64,000 nt of DNA, from NCBI RefSeq assembly GCF_007990635.1, contig NZ_AP019846.1:1674001-1738000 (forward strand), written 5' to 3'. The stretch is from Leptotrichia hongkongensis. Its GTDB lineage: Bacteria > Fusobacteriota > Fusobacteriia > Fusobacteriales > Leptotrichiaceae. Position 1 is the first letter of the stretch. The number at the start of each line of letters is the position of its first letter. Below are positions 18,453 to 27,717 of the stretch, in pieces. Under the pieces are notes generated by a model. The model was not told where the DNA came from, ran no database searches, and worked only from the letters and a program-made list of their open reading frames with translations. The translations under genes and the position numbers were made by a program.

Positions 18453-18949
18453 TTAATTTAATTGCTTGCTGTATTTCAACGGCATAGGTCTATATAATAT
18501 TTGATATAGCATTTTATTGAGAGGACAGTCTAAAATTATGCTTTTATCATTTTCAACAAAGTTATCAATCACATAGATACTATTATTGCCATCTGAAATT
18601 TTTATTATTTCTTTACTTTTATAGTTTTTTGATTTTGAAAAACTATATTTCTTATGAACTTTATCAGAGTAAATTGTGCTTTTTTCAGTATTATTAAAAT
18701 CATCATAATTAAATTCCATTTTTTCTAATAAATCTTTTATGATTTCATTTATATTTTTTATTTCACAAATAACAAAAGTATTTTTTTTATCTTTACCTGA
18801 TGAAAAAGCATCAGTAATATAATTACATGCATACTTAAAAAAAGTGGTAGTTTCATCAAGATTTATTACCAAATCATACTTTAAAAATTTTTCTAATAGA
18901 TATGAATTTTATGTCGTCATAATAAATTTCTTTTTCATAAATAATCCAT
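18453..18949 (-). pseudogene. Frameshifted hypothetical protein
   Basis: The long frame (from 18,872) has no good start. Coding-like sequence continues upstream in a second frame (KEIYYDDIKFISIRK, about 18,935-18,890) and possibly a third that contains ATG 18,949-18,947. Joining them across the A5T5 run near 18,885-18,895 and the ATTATTTATG stretch near 18,940 gives about 165 residues: MDYYEKEIYYDD..., then FLKYDLVINLDETTT... to the stop. It is acidic and soluble-looking with no recognised domain. It resembles the short conserved unknowns found near toxin or immunity genes, but I cannot show that. Confidence 0.45.
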
Positions 18950-18961
18950 TAATAGTTATTT

Positions 18962-19099
18962 TTATTTTTCAAAATTTATTGCTGTGTATTTTTCAAAAAA
19001 TTGTAATAATAAATCTATAAAAATATATACAATCTTCCCAACAAATATACCAAAGATATCAATTAGGTTAAAATCAAACCAAGAATATTTTATTTTCAT
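18962..19099 (-). CDS. Small membrane protein, 45 residues
   Basis: ATG 19099-19097 has AAAGGAAAAAG directly upstream, a good ribosome site. The product (MKIKYSWFDFN...) has one long hydrophobic segment, about residues 10-34, and ends YTAINFEK. It lies just upstream of the frameshifted hypothetical gene on the same strand. Codon use is AT-rich like its neighbours. Unknown function; it could also be a remnant. Confidence 0.4.
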   Translation of the reverse strand: MKIKYSWFDFNLIDIFGIFVGKIVYIFIDLLLQFFEKYTAINFEK

Positions 19100-19285
19100 C
19101 TTTTTCCTTTCATTTATTTCTAATTTTTTTATTATATTCCACAAATTTATATCATAATTTTATGATACAGTCAATCTACTTGAAAATTTAAGAAAAATAT
19201 TTAAAAATAATGAATTGATTATAAATATAGCCTAGTTTCTTACTCTCATTTTAAACTAAAATTTCAAAAAAGGATAAGTGACAAA

Positions 19286-19329
19286 TTAAAAGGATTAGTC
19301 CCTGATTTATTTAGAAACTAATCCTTATT
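19286..19329 (-). terminator. Terminator of the butanediol dehydrogenase gene
   Basis: On the minus strand AAGGATTAGT pairs perfectly with ACTAATCCTT (10 bp) around a 17-base loop, followed by TTAATTTG. Confidence 0.7.
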
Positions 19330-19389
19330 AATAAGTTAAATTAAGTTTTTCCGATTTTAAAGCTAGTATATACATCTTATATTTTACAA

Positions 19390-20439
19390 TTATTTAGGCG
19401 ATACTAAAATCTTAACTTGGCTTTTTTCTTTTACAAGTGCTTCAAATCCTTCATTTACGATGTCTTCTAATTTAATTCTTTTTGTTACTAATAAATCTTT
19501 CGAGAAGTATCCTTGTTTCATTAATTCCAATGTTTTAGGGAATACATCACGGTATGCAATAACTCCTTTTATTGTTCTTTCTTGAATTACTACTTCATTA
19601 GGCTGAATTGGAGCTTCTGTTTCCCAGATACTTACAACCATCAATTCTCCATCTTTTTCAGCAACTTCTAAAGATTGTTGCAATACAGCAGGAACTCCTG
19701 TAACTTCATAAGAAACATTTACTCCACCATTTGTTTTTTCCTTTATATATTCAACTGTATTTACTTTTGTAGGATCTACGATTATTGCTCCCAATTTTTT
19801 AGCGATTTCCTGTCTTTCAGGTGAAACTTCCACAGCATAAATTTCTGTTGCTCCAGATGCTCTCAATGCGTCAATTATAAGAAGTCCAATTGGTCCACAA
19901 CCAAATACTGCTGCTGTATCTCCTGTATTAAATCTACTTTGTCTAACTGCGTAAACTGCTACTGCTGCAGGTTCTGTCAATGCTCCCTGTTCATAATCAA
20001 TTTCATCTGGTAATTTATGAGCCTGATCCTCATTTACAACTACAAATTCAGAGAATCCCCCTCCTCCACCAGCAAGTCCGATAAAGTTCAAGTTAGGATC
20101 CAAATTATATTTCCCAATTAATCCATTTTTTGCTAAAATTGGCTCAACTGTAACTCTGTCTCCTACTTTAAATTTTGTAATTCCGCTTCCTATTTCCACG
20201 ACTTCTCCACAAAATTCGTGTCCCATTGTGATTGGGGCTTTTTCATTTGTATATGGATGTGGAGCATTTGCTGGAATAAATATTGGTCCTCCTAAATATT
20301 CATGTAAGTCACTACCACATATTCCTGAATATTTTACTGCTATTTTAATTTGATTTTCTCTTGTAATTTCTGGTACTTCAACTTCTTCTACTCTTACATC
20401 TTTTCTATTGTGCCATCTTGCAGCTTTCATTGTTGCCAT
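19390..20439 (-). CDS. bdhA: (R,R)-butanediol dehydrogenase, zinc-type MDR family
   Basis: 349 residues. It interconverts acetoin and 2,3-butanediol with NAD(H) and is a fermentation enzyme. Catalytic zinc ligands are Cys41 (GICGSDLHE) and His74-Glu75 (MGHEFCGE), with Glu about 152. The Rossmann motif is FGCGPIGLL (about 175-183). The four-cysteine structural zinc lobe of classical alcohol dehydrogenases is absent: the segment reads EPILAKNGLIGKYNL, as I recall for the Bacillus subtilis BdhA type. AGGAGG precedes the start. Alternatives are other polyol dehydrogenases, but the LAGGGGGFSEFV stretch favours BdhA. Confidence 0.87.
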   Translation of the reverse strand: MATMKAARWHNRKDVRVEEVEVPEITRENQIKIAVKYSGICGSDLHEYLGGPIFIPANAPHPYTNEKAPITMGHEFCGEVVEIGSGITKFKVGDRVTVEPILAKNGLIGKYNLDPNLNFIGLAGGGGGFSEFVVVNEDQAHKLPDEIDYEQGALTEPAAVAVYAVRQSRFNTGDTAAVFGCGPIGLLIIDALRASGATEIYAVEVSPERQEIAKKLGAIIVDPTKVNTVEYIKEKTNGGVNVSYEVTGVPAVLQQSLEVAEKDGELMVVSIWETEAPIQPNEVVIQERTIKGVIAYRDVFPKTLELMKQGYFSKDLLVTKRIKLEDIVNEGFEALVKEKSQVKILVSPK

Positions 20440-20482
20440 TTTGATTTCCTCCTATTTTTCCTATTTTATTTCTTACCTTAAT

Positions 20483-20510
20483 AGTATACCCTACTTTTTC
20501 TTAAAATCAA
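20483..20510 (-). promoter_or_regulatory. Sigma-70 promoter of bdhA
   Basis: On the minus strand TTGATT (plus 20,505-20,510) and TATACT (plus 20,483-20,488) have a 16-base spacer, with a leader of about 40 bases. Confidence 0.65.
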
Positions 20511-20559
20511 TATCCTCTTCTTATTTTTCTTTTTTTTAATAAAATATAGTATAAATTAA

Positions 20560-20740
20560 TTCGTCGGAGCATTTTTATGCGATGACAAAACTGTTTGAGC
20601 ATCGCGAGTTTTTTGTCAGTGCAAAAAAATGTCGTAGACTAGCCATAGGTTATTGCGTAGCAATCTTGCCATAATTTTAATTATTAGGATAAATATTTAT
20701 TGCAAGGTAAGGATTTGCGGCAATGAGCAATCCTACGAAA
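20560..20740 (+). repeat. Dispersed intergenic repeat, second family, copy C
   Basis: Two blocks shared with 26,435-26,481 on the opposite strand: GTCGTAGACTAGCCATAGGT (20,631-20,650, one mismatch) and GGATTTGCGGCAATGAGCAA with TCCT (20,711-20,734). Here they are separated by 60 bases; in the other copy they abut. Upstream (20,585-20,625) is a palindromic stretch with CTGTTTGAGC and GCGAG, short words also found in the 173-bp repeat. A 63-codon frame across this element is an artefact. Confidence 0.7.
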
Positions 20741-20845
20741 ATAAAAAAAGAAAAGATATAATAAAAATAGCAAAAAATGTTTATTAAATAAAATAATCTA
20801 ATACTAAATCCTATTAGAAAATAGTATATCATTCTAAATTGATTA

Positions 20846-20880
20846 AATAAAAAAGGATTATCAATCACTTATGATAACCC
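20846..20880 (-). terminator. Terminator of accDA
   Basis: On the minus strand GGTTATCA pairs with TGATAATCC (one bulge) around TAAGTGAT, followed by six T. It lies 20 bases past the accA stop codon. Confidence 0.8.
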
Positions 20881-20900
20881 AAAATAATTATTTTAAATTT

Positions 20901-21848
20901 TTATTCTTCAAAAAATTCACCAATTTTTCTATATTTATCATATCTTCTTTTTAGCAATTCCCTTAATGAAAATTTATCTATACGCTTAAATTCCTTCACA
21001 ACCATTTCTTTTAAATTTTGCGCTGTTTCTTCAAAGTTTCTATGTGCTCCGCCTAAAGGCTCTTTTATGATCTCATCTATTATTCCAAGACTTTTTAGGC
21101 TGATAGCATCCATTCTTAGACTTTTTGCAGCTTCTGCAGCCTTTGTTGAATCATTAAAAAGAATTGAGGCACATCCCTCTGGGGAAATAACAGAATATAC
21201 ACTATTTTCAAACATTAAAATTGAGTCTGCTACACCAATTCCTAATGCTCCTCCACTTCCACCTTCTCCAATAACAACAGACATAATTGGTACACGGAAT
21301 CCAAACATTTCTGCCAAGTTTTTAGCAATAGCCTCTCCTTGCCCTTTTTCTTCGGCTTCTATTCCAGGATACGCTCCAGCTGTATCAATTAATGTCAGAA
21401 TTGGTAATTTAAAACGTTCTGCCATTCTCATTAATCTAAGAGCCTTTCTATACCCTTCAGGACTCGCCATACCAAAATTTCTAAAAATATTTGATTCAAT
21501 ATCTCTTCCTTTTTGCTGCCCTATTATCATTATTTTATAACCATCAATTGTTGCAAGCCCTCCTACAATGGCATTATCATCCTTTGAAAGCCTGTCACCG
21601 TGAAGTTCTACAAAATCCTGCGTCAATTCTTTTATATAATCCAAAGTATATGGTCTTTGAGGATTTCTTGAAATTTGAATTCTATTCCAGGCATCCATTT
21701 CATTTTCCTCAAAATCTCTATATTTATCTTCGAGGTTTTTTTCAAGTTCTGTTATTTGAGCAGAAAAATCAATGTCTCTTTCAGCTGAAAATCTTTTTAA
21801 CTCGGCTATATTATCTTCCAATTCTTTAATTTCATCTTTTATACTCAT
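20901..21848 (-). CDS. accA: Acetyl-CoA carboxylase carboxyltransferase, alpha subunit
   Basis: 315 residues. With AccD it moves the carboxyl group from carboxybiotin to acetyl-CoA, giving malonyl-CoA for fatty acid synthesis. The coiled N-terminus (1-55), the HGDR.S.DDNAIVGGLA segment (94-111) and the crotonase-fold glycine motifs GEGGSGGALGIG and SVISPEGCASILF identify AccA. AAAGGAT lies before the ATG. It follows accD by 32 bases in the same transcript, which ends at the adjacent terminator. accB and accC are not in this window. Confidence 0.95.
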   Translation of the reverse strand: MSIKDEIKELEDNIAELKRFSAERDIDFSAQITELEKNLEDKYRDFEENEMDAWNRIQISRNPQRPYTLDYIKELTQDFVELHGDRLSKDDNAIVGGLATIDGYKIMIIGQQKGRDIESNIFRNFGMASPEGYRKALRLMRMAERFKLPILTLIDTAGAYPGIEAEEKGQGEAIAKNLAEMFGFRVPIMSVVIGEGGSGGALGIGVADSILMFENSVYSVISPEGCASILFNDSTKAAEAAKSLRMDAISLKSLGIIDEIIKEPLGGAHRNFEETAQNLKEMVVKEFKRIDKFSLRELLKRRYDKYRKIGEFFEE

Positions 21849-21880
21849 ATTCTATCCTTTCGTTTGAAAAATTTTAAAAC

Positions 21881-22732
21881 TTACACTAATTTTTCCAATA
21901 CTCTATAAATCGTTGTTTTTAAGTCTTTTCTTTCTGAAATTATATCAATCATTCCGTGTTCTAGCAAAAATTCTGCCCTTTGAAACCCTTTTGGCAATTT
22001 CTGATTTACAGTCTGCTCGATTACCCTAGGCCCTGCAAAAGCAATAAAAGCATTTGGCTCTGTTATAATAACATCTCCTAGCATCGCAAAAGAAGCTGTC
22101 ACTCCACCAGTAGTCGGATCAACAGGTACAGAAATAAACGGAATTCCTGCTTCATTCAATCTTTTTACTGCTCCTGAAGTTTTTGCCATTTGCATAAGTG
22201 ACAAGATTCCTTCCTGCATTCTTGCACCACCAGAGCTTGAAACTACTACAACTGGTATTTTTCTTTTAAGCCCTCTTTCTAATGCCCTTGTAATCTTTTC
22301 TCCAACAACAGATCCCATACTTCCACCCATAAAGCTAAATTCCATTGCGGCAATACTCACTTCTAGTCCATTAATTTTTCCAACTCCACTAATAACACCA
22401 TCTAACATTCGACTTTTCTCACGTGCTAATTCCAATTTTTCCTCGTATCCAGGAAAATTTAATACATCTTTTGAATTAAGTGTCATATCTTCCTCAATAA
22501 AAGTTCCTTCATCAATTAACAGCTCAATTCTTTCAAAAGCTGTAAGCCTAAAATAATTTCCACATTTTGGACATACATTTAAATTATTTTTCAAATCCTC
22601 ATTATAAATAATCTCATTACATTGACTACATTTTTTCCACTTGTTGTCATCCACAATATCAACTGTCAATTTTGATTTGGATGTAAGTGTTACATATTTA
22701 TTTTTTGATTTTCTGCTTGAAAATAATCCCAT
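21881..22732 (-). CDS. accD: Acetyl-CoA carboxylase carboxyltransferase, beta subunit
   Basis: About 283 residues. I start at ATG 22732-22730 (MGLFSSRKS) because GAGAGGTGAAG lies directly upstream. The N-terminal zinc ribbon has the four cysteines in CSQC (35, 38) and CPKC (54, 57). The carboxyltransferase domain shows SSSGGARMQEG and PTTGGVTASFAMLGD. Partner of AccA, encoded just downstream. The 107-base gap upstream, before the RluA gene, has no clear terminator. Confidence 0.95.
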   Translation of the reverse strand: MGLFSSRKSKNKYVTLTSKSKLTVDIVDDNKWKKCSQCNEIIYNEDLKNNLNVCPKCGNYFRLTAFERIELLIDEGTFIEEDMTLNSKDVLNFPGYEEKLELAREKSRMLDGVISGVGKINGLEVSIAAMEFSFMGGSMGSVVGEKITRALERGLKRKIPVVVVSSSGGARMQEGILSLMQMAKTSGAVKRLNEAGIPFISVPVDPTTGGVTASFAMLGDVIITEPNAFIAFAGPRVIEQTVNQKLPKGFQRAEFLLEHGMIDIISERKDLKTTIYRVLEKLV

Positions 22733-22839
22733 TTCTTCACCTCTCAAGAATTTTATATTTTTAAGTTAAAATAACAGGTGTTACAATACCTTATATGATA
22801 CTACATTTATATTAGATTTTTCTTTGATAAAAATACTTT

Positions 22840-23826
22840 TTAAAAAAATGCTTTGTCTATAATCGAAAAATTATAGTTGTCAAAAGAAAGTGAATAACAG
22901 CAAAGAAAAAATCTGCTACTTCCATCTTTTATGCCATACTTCTTATCGCCCACTATAAAAAGACCTTCGTGAGCAAGTTGAGCTCTTATCTGATGTTTCC
23001 TTCCAGTAATCAGTTCAATATCTAAAAGTAAAATATTTTTATTATTTTTTTCTAGTAATTTTAATATTTTTTTTGAATTTTTTAATTTATCAAGATTTAT
23101 CTGCTTAAAATAAGTGATACTTTTTTTAGACTCTCCTGAAATAGGCTTTTCAGAGACAATAACTTTATTTTCCATTGTTGTCAAATAATTTTCAATTTTA
23201 AAATCTTTCAAATTAAGATTTTTTTCTTTAAACTTAGGATGTTCAGTTATCTTTCTATTATGAACAATCGCAAAATATTTTTTATGAATTTTATTATCTC
23301 TAATTTTTTGAGAAATATATCTAAGAAACTTTAAGGTTTTACAGCCAATAACAAGACCCGATGTTTCAAAATCGAGTCTGTTCGCAAAATTAATATTTTC
23401 GCTTTTATAAATTGCCTTAAAAACTTCAGCAAGTCCATAGTTATGTCCTGTTCCTTTATGCATCGGAATATTTTCCTTTTTATTCACAATAAAAAAATCA
23501 TCATTTTCAAAAATAATCATATTCTTATATTTTTGCAATTCGTTTTCTGAAATCTTCAAATTTCTTACTTTGCCTGAATTTTCAATTCCTGCTATTTTTT
23601 CAGTATTTCCTGCAGACAAATTTCTTATTGTAATTTTATCATTTAACAAGAGACGATAGTTCTCCTTTGACTTTTTTCCATTGATTTTAACATCTCCAGA
23701 TCTTACCGCCCCAAAAATTCTGCTAAGCGGCTCATCCTTAAAATTTTTTCTCAAATATCGATCCAGCCGCATTCCTTCCATCTCAGAATTTACAACAACA
23801 TCCTTTTTTTCCAAGATTTTCCTCAT
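22840..23826 (-). CDS. RluA-family pseudouridine synthase
   Basis: 328 residues. An N-terminal S4 RNA-binding domain (about 15-75, with LDRYLRKNF) precedes the catalytic domain with RLDFETSG (catalytic Asp152). The RxHQIRAQLA motif occurs as GRKHQIRAQLAHEG near 289. It isomerises uridine in rRNA or tRNA; RluC/RluD-like specificity cannot be decided. Two lysine-rich inserts in the second half (around 195-265) make it longer than usual. It begins four bases after rodA, so the two are cotranscribed. Confidence 0.88.
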   Translation of the reverse strand: MRKILEKKDVVVNSEMEGMRLDRYLRKNFKDEPLSRIFGAVRSGDVKINGKKSKENYRLLLNDKITIRNLSAGNTEKIAGIENSGKVRNLKISENELQKYKNMIIFENDDFFIVNKKENIPMHKGTGHNYGLAEVFKAIYKSENINFANRLDFETSGLVIGCKTLKFLRYISQKIRDNKIHKKYFAIVHNRKITEHPKFKEKNLNLKDFKIENYLTTMENKVIVSEKPISGESKKSITYFKQINLDKLKNSKKILKLLEKNNKNILLLDIELITGRKHQIRAQLAHEGLFIVGDKKYGIKDGSSRFFLCCYSLSFDNYNFSIIDKAFF

Positions 23827-23829
23827 TTC

Positions 23830-24933
23830 TTAATTATTATGAATTTTTATGCTTTCAATTATTCCTATCATTATAAATGAAGCTAGAAATGAACTTCCAC
23901 CGTAACTCATAAACAATAATGGTTTTCCTGTAACTGGAACAAGTCCAATTGTCATTCCTACATTTACGATTACATGCATAAAGATAACTCCTGCTAACCC
24001 ATATAATATGAGGCGGCCAAAATCATCCTGTATAATTCGGGCTATCCTCATAATCTCATAGATTAACATAAAATATAAAAGTAAGACTAATGAAGAGCCT
24101 ACAAATCCTAATTCTTCAGACAATACTGAAAAAATAAAGTCTGTCTGTGCTTCAGGTAAAAATTCCAATCGGCTCTGACTCCCTTGCAGAACTCCTTTCC
24201 CCATTATTCCTCCTGCTCCGACAGAAATTTTCGATTGAATTACGTGCCATCCGCTTCCCTTTCTATCTTTTTCAGGATGCAAAAAAGTTTCGACACGGTC
24301 TCTTTGATAATCGTCCAAAACAAATCTATAAACTGGATAAACTGACAAAAGTACTACAATTCCTATTACCCAAATTGGCTTCATATCTGCACCGTATAAA
24401 AAAATCATAAACAAAAATGAAGAAATTGTTATCAGTGTTGTTCCCAAATCAGGCTGTATTAAGATTAATAAGATAAGCGGTAGTGCAGGAAGAATAGAAC
24501 CAATAATATCCTTTAAGTTATTAATTCCTTCTCTGTATCTTGTTACAATCCAGTACGCTATAATCAAAATAATCCCTACTTTTACAAATTCTGACGGCTG
24601 TAGCTGAAATGGTCCCAGTGCAATCCACCGTTGTGCTCCAAGCGTCTTTTTCCCTGCAAATCGAACCAACAGCAATAAAACTGCTCCTATTCCATAAATA
24701 TGCCAAATATATAATTTTAGAATTTTATAATCAATCGAAGCTATAGCAAACACTAGTATTGTTCCTATTGCAATCCACAGAATGTTCCTAATAACCATAC
24801 CATTTTGCCTTGTTGCACTATATACAAATATAGTGCTAATTGTTGTAAGAGCATAAACAATTGATAAAATCATTTTATCCATCCGAAAAATACTATTTTT
24901 TATTCGGTCAGTTAATCTTTGTTTTTGAAACAT
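23830..24933 (-). CDS. rodA: Rod shape-determining protein RodA, SEDS glycosyltransferase
   Basis: 367 residues with ten membrane segments. SEDS proteins polymerise the glycan strand of peptidoglycan together with a class B penicillin-binding protein. The motifs GAQRWIALGPFQLQPSE (about 95-112), IQPDLGTTL (about 160) and GKPLLFMSYGGSSF near the C-terminus identify the family. The SYGGSS form and the context without cell-division genes favour RodA over FtsW. The partner PBP2 is not in the window. Confidence 0.9.
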   Translation of the reverse strand: MFQKQRLTDRIKNSIFRMDKMILSIVYALTTISTIFVYSATRQNGMVIRNILWIAIGTILVFAIASIDYKILKLYIWHIYGIGAVLLLLVRFAGKKTLGAQRWIALGPFQLQPSEFVKVGIILIIAYWIVTRYREGINNLKDIIGSILPALPLILLILIQPDLGTTLITISSFLFMIFLYGADMKPIWVIGIVVLLSVYPVYRFVLDDYQRDRVETFLHPEKDRKGSGWHVIQSKISVGAGGIMGKGVLQGSQSRLEFLPEAQTDFIFSVLSEELGFVGSSLVLLLYFMLIYEIMRIARIIQDDFGRLILYGLAGVIFMHVIVNVGMTIGLVPVTGKPLLFMSYGGSSFLASFIMIGIIESIKIHNN

Positions 24934-25065
24934 TTTTTTCTCCTAATTCTTATTTTTAGTAATAAAGTTACTTCAAAACTAAGTTTAAAAGTTATAACTA
25001 TTTATTCAATCTAATACTGACTAAATTTTGAAAAAATTCAAGTACACTATTAAAAATTTTGTTAG
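24934..25065. other. Intergenic region with a degenerate inverted sequence
   Basis: AT-rich gap between the M16 peptidase gene and rodA. No gene. Its sequence shows weak similarity to the speD leader (about 12,120-12,180). TTGAA...TTCAA near 25,028-25,040 could form a small hairpin. Confidence 0.4.
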
Positions 25066-26285
25066 TTAGTTATTGATATTTCCCAAAACCGTTATATTTT
25101 CTGCTAAATATTTCGTTTTTGCAAAAGTATTTACATCCTCAATTTTTACGTCATTAACTTCATTTTTCATTTTTTCAGTATCTAAAATTTCATTTTTTCT
25201 AATATAATAATTTCCTATAATTCCCATTCTTGAACGTGGATTTTCCATTGCAAAGGCGATTCTGCTCATATATTTGTTTTTTGCTTTCTGAAGTTCATCT
25301 TCTGTAACTCCATTTTCACGTAACTTTTTAAATTCTGAAAGCGTTATTTCTATTGCCTTTTCATAATTTTCCAGATTCGTTCCAATGTACGTCGATGTCA
25401 GGCCTCCTGATAAATAATATTGATTATACGTATAAACAGAATAGGCAAGTCCATTTTTCTCACGGATTTCCTGAAAAAGTCTAGAACTCATTGAACCACC
25501 AATAATATTTGCTAAAATATCCGTATATATTTTATTTTTACTGTTATAATCTTCACTTTGATGAGAAATACAGATATTAACTTGATTTATATCTTTTGAG
25601 ACAATTTTTTTCCAGCATTAAATGAAAAATCTATTTTATCACGTCTATCAATCTTTTTAGCACCTAATTTTGAAAAATATTGATCGATTTTCTGAATAAT
25701 CTCATTTTTATCAAAATTTCCAGAAACTACAACCAAAATATTGTCTTTTGTGTATCTTTCCTTATAATATTTTCTGATTTCATCTGCAGTAAAGCCTTTT
25801 ACACTAGCTTCTGTTCCAATAATAGGCTTTCCATACTGCCCATTTATACTGTCTGCATAATTCATTTCAAATACTAAATCATCTGGCGAATCCTTATACA
25901 TCTTAATTTCTTCCACGATTACATCTTTTTCTTTTTCCAATTCCTTTTCATCAATCGTAGAATTTGTAACAATGTCAAACAAAATATCTACAGACTTTCC
26001 TAGAAACTGTGTTAAGGCATTTATATAAAAAACTGTTTCTTCTTTAGTCGTATGTGCATTCACATTTGCCCCAAGATAATCAATTTCTTCAGAAATTTCA
26101 AAATAATTTCTAGTAGGAGTCCCTTTAAAAATCATATGTTCCAGTACATGAGAGATTCCTTCCTCCGTATCACTTTCATCTCGTGAGCCAGTTTTTACAA
26201 ATACTCCAACTGAGCAGGTAGAAATACTTTCAAGCCTATCAAAAATAACTTCTATTCCACTATTTGTCCTTATCTTCTCTATCAT
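25066..26285 (-). pseudogene. M16 family zinc peptidase, interrupted by a frameshift
   Basis: Two frames together encode a normal M16 protein of about 406 residues. The N-terminal part (26,285-25,587) has the inverted zinc motif HVLEH (46-50) and the distal Glu in the EKDVIVEEIKM helix. Its stop follows a seven-A run (plus-strand T 25,605-25,611). In the next frame coding resumes at once as KIVSKDINQVNICISHQ and continues through GGSMSSRLFQEIREKNGLAYSV to the stop at 25,066. One base lost or gained in the run explains everything. Homologues process peptides in the cytosol or periplasm. Either a homopolymer sequencing error or a real inactivation. Confidence 0.85.
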
Positions 26286-26627
26286 ACCATTCCCTTCTTT
26301 TTTATTTTATTCTAATTAATATTTATTTTTCATCTATTTATATTAATTTTTTAACACAAAGGTATTAAATACCATACCTATTATTTCGTAATAACAGTTT
26401 TTACTATTTTTGTTATGTTTCTTCTTTTTTTTGCAGGATTGCTCATTGCCGCAAATCCTGCACCTATGGCTAGACTACGACTTTTATTTGCCCAACTCCG
26501 AAACTCCTCCTTTCAGTCGTCAGACAATCGTAGTTGAACAACTAAAATCTACGTCAATTTATTAAAATAAAACTTAAAAAATAAGTATTTATAACATACT
26601 TTCATTTCATAGAGATAAAAATCCTCG
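26286..26627. other. Intergenic region between lptG and the M16 gene
   Basis: 342 bases, AT-rich, no gene. It contains the compact copy D of the second repeat family at 26,435-26,481. I see no convincing terminator for lptG; the repeat's palindromic sequence may serve. Confidence 0.6.
26435..26481 (-). repeat. Dispersed intergenic repeat, second family, copy D
   Basis: Read on the minus strand it begins GTCGTAGTCTAGCCATAGGT and runs directly into GGATTTGCGGCAATGAGCAA and TCCT. Copy C (20,631-20,734) has the same two blocks with 60 extra bases between them. The second block is itself a near-palindrome (AGGATT.GC...GC.AATCCT). Confidence 0.7.
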
Positions 26628-27704
26628 TTAGTATTCAGAATCCCTAAATAATTTTATTCCAACTATTAAAAATATAATTAATGGAATAAAACAGGCTGCA
26701 TAAATTGGAACTGCTCCAGATACTGCCATTGAACGTAAAATCGTGCTGACACCGTAATAGGCATAACCAATTATTACAGATAATCCTATATTTAGAGCTG
26801 CTCCCCCTCTTACATACCTACTTCCTAGTGAAAGTCCAATTAGACACATAACGAATGAAGATAATGCAAAAGATATTCTATAATAAAATTCTATTCTTAA
26901 ATTTAAGGAATCTGCTCCAACTCTTGTAAAATAAACTACCTTTTCACGTAATTCAGGCATTGTCAAATTTTTTGCCTTGACTGGACTTGCCAGTACATCC
27001 TCCATTTTTGCAATAAATTTGAATTTTTTTGTATCAGCAGGCTTCATTAAATTAGTTTTATCATCGTACTCCTTTAAGTCTTTGAAAGTCCATTCATTTG
27101 TTTTGGGGTTAATTTTTCCAAAAGGAGAAGTGTATATTTTGCTTATTTCCTTAAAGCCTTTTTCAAATTTCAGTATTTCAATATTCTCCATGGTCCCAGT
27201 ATTTTTATTTGCGTGTTCACTAAAAAGTACTGTTTTTTTGTCAATTTTTACAAAAATAAATTTTTTCTCCGCCTTGACAGGTTCCTTATTATCAATTTTT
27301 AAAGATTTTAAATTTTCTTTTTTAGTGTTTGATTTTCCTAAAGCGTCGTAATTTAACCAAAATACGCCCATACTTACAAGAAATGAAAAAATCATTGGAA
27401 ATAAAGCTATTCTTGCGAAACTGATTCCACTTGTTTTCATTGCTGCGATTTCCAGCTGTTTTGCCATCTTGCTTATACATAGAAGACTTCCAAGCAGAAC
27501 TCCAAGAGGAGCTGTATTTGTTATTATTTCAGGTGTTCCGTATCTCAGATATCTTATGGCGTCATGTCCTTTAAGCTTTCCGTCCATAATCCATCCCGTA
27601 AGACTAATACTTTCAGCTAGTAAAAATATTAAGAAAAACATCATCATTCCTAAAATAAAACTTTTTACATAGTTTAGAATTATATATTTATCTAATTTAT
27701 TCAT
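26628..27704 (-). CDS. lptG: LptF/LptG family lipopolysaccharide export permease (second copy, LptG-like)
   Basis: 358 residues. There are three N-terminal and three C-terminal membrane segments with a periplasmic beta-jellyroll between (about 125-240), the YjgP/YjgQ layout. With LptF and the LptB ATPase (36,425) it should extract lipopolysaccharide from the inner membrane. The coupling-helix region is around AAMKTSGISFARIALFP (89-105). It follows its paralogue by 13 bases. Assigning F or G within the pair is by gene order only. Presence of this system shows an outer membrane. Confidence 0.8.
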   Translation of the reverse strand: MNKLDKYIILNYVKSFILGMMMFFLIFLLAESISLTGWIMDGKLKGHDAIRYLRYGTPEIITNTAPLGVLLGSLLCISKMAKQLEIAAMKTSGISFARIALFPMIFSFLVSMGVFWLNYDALGKSNTKKENLKSLKIDNKEPVKAEKKFIFVKIDKKTVLFSEHANKNTGTMENIEILKFEKGFKEISKIYTSPFGKINPKTNEWTFKDLKEYDDKTNLMKPADTKKFKFIAKMEDVLASPVKAKNLTMPELREKVVYFTRVGADSLNLRIEFYYRISFALSSFVMCLIGLSLGSRYVRGGAALNIGLSVIIGYAYYGVSTILRSMAVSGAVPIYAACFIPLIIFLIVGIKLFRDSEY

Positions 27705-27717
27705 ACTCCTCCTTTCG

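Noticed and set aside
20677-20868. 63-codon frame downstream of accA
   Set aside because: Its C-terminal part is translated from the dispersed repeat and its start is in the accA terminator region; no ribosome site.
21067-21540. A 157-codon open frame on the plus strand opposite accA
   Set aside because: It lies fully inside a well-supported minus-strand gene, has no ribosome site and no domain. The same applies to other long plus-strand frames opposite phage genes.
24955-25065. Third repeat family shared with the speD leader (12,115-12,250)
   Set aside because: Similarity is about two thirds over some 55 AT-rich bases; too weak to separate from composition without an alignment score.
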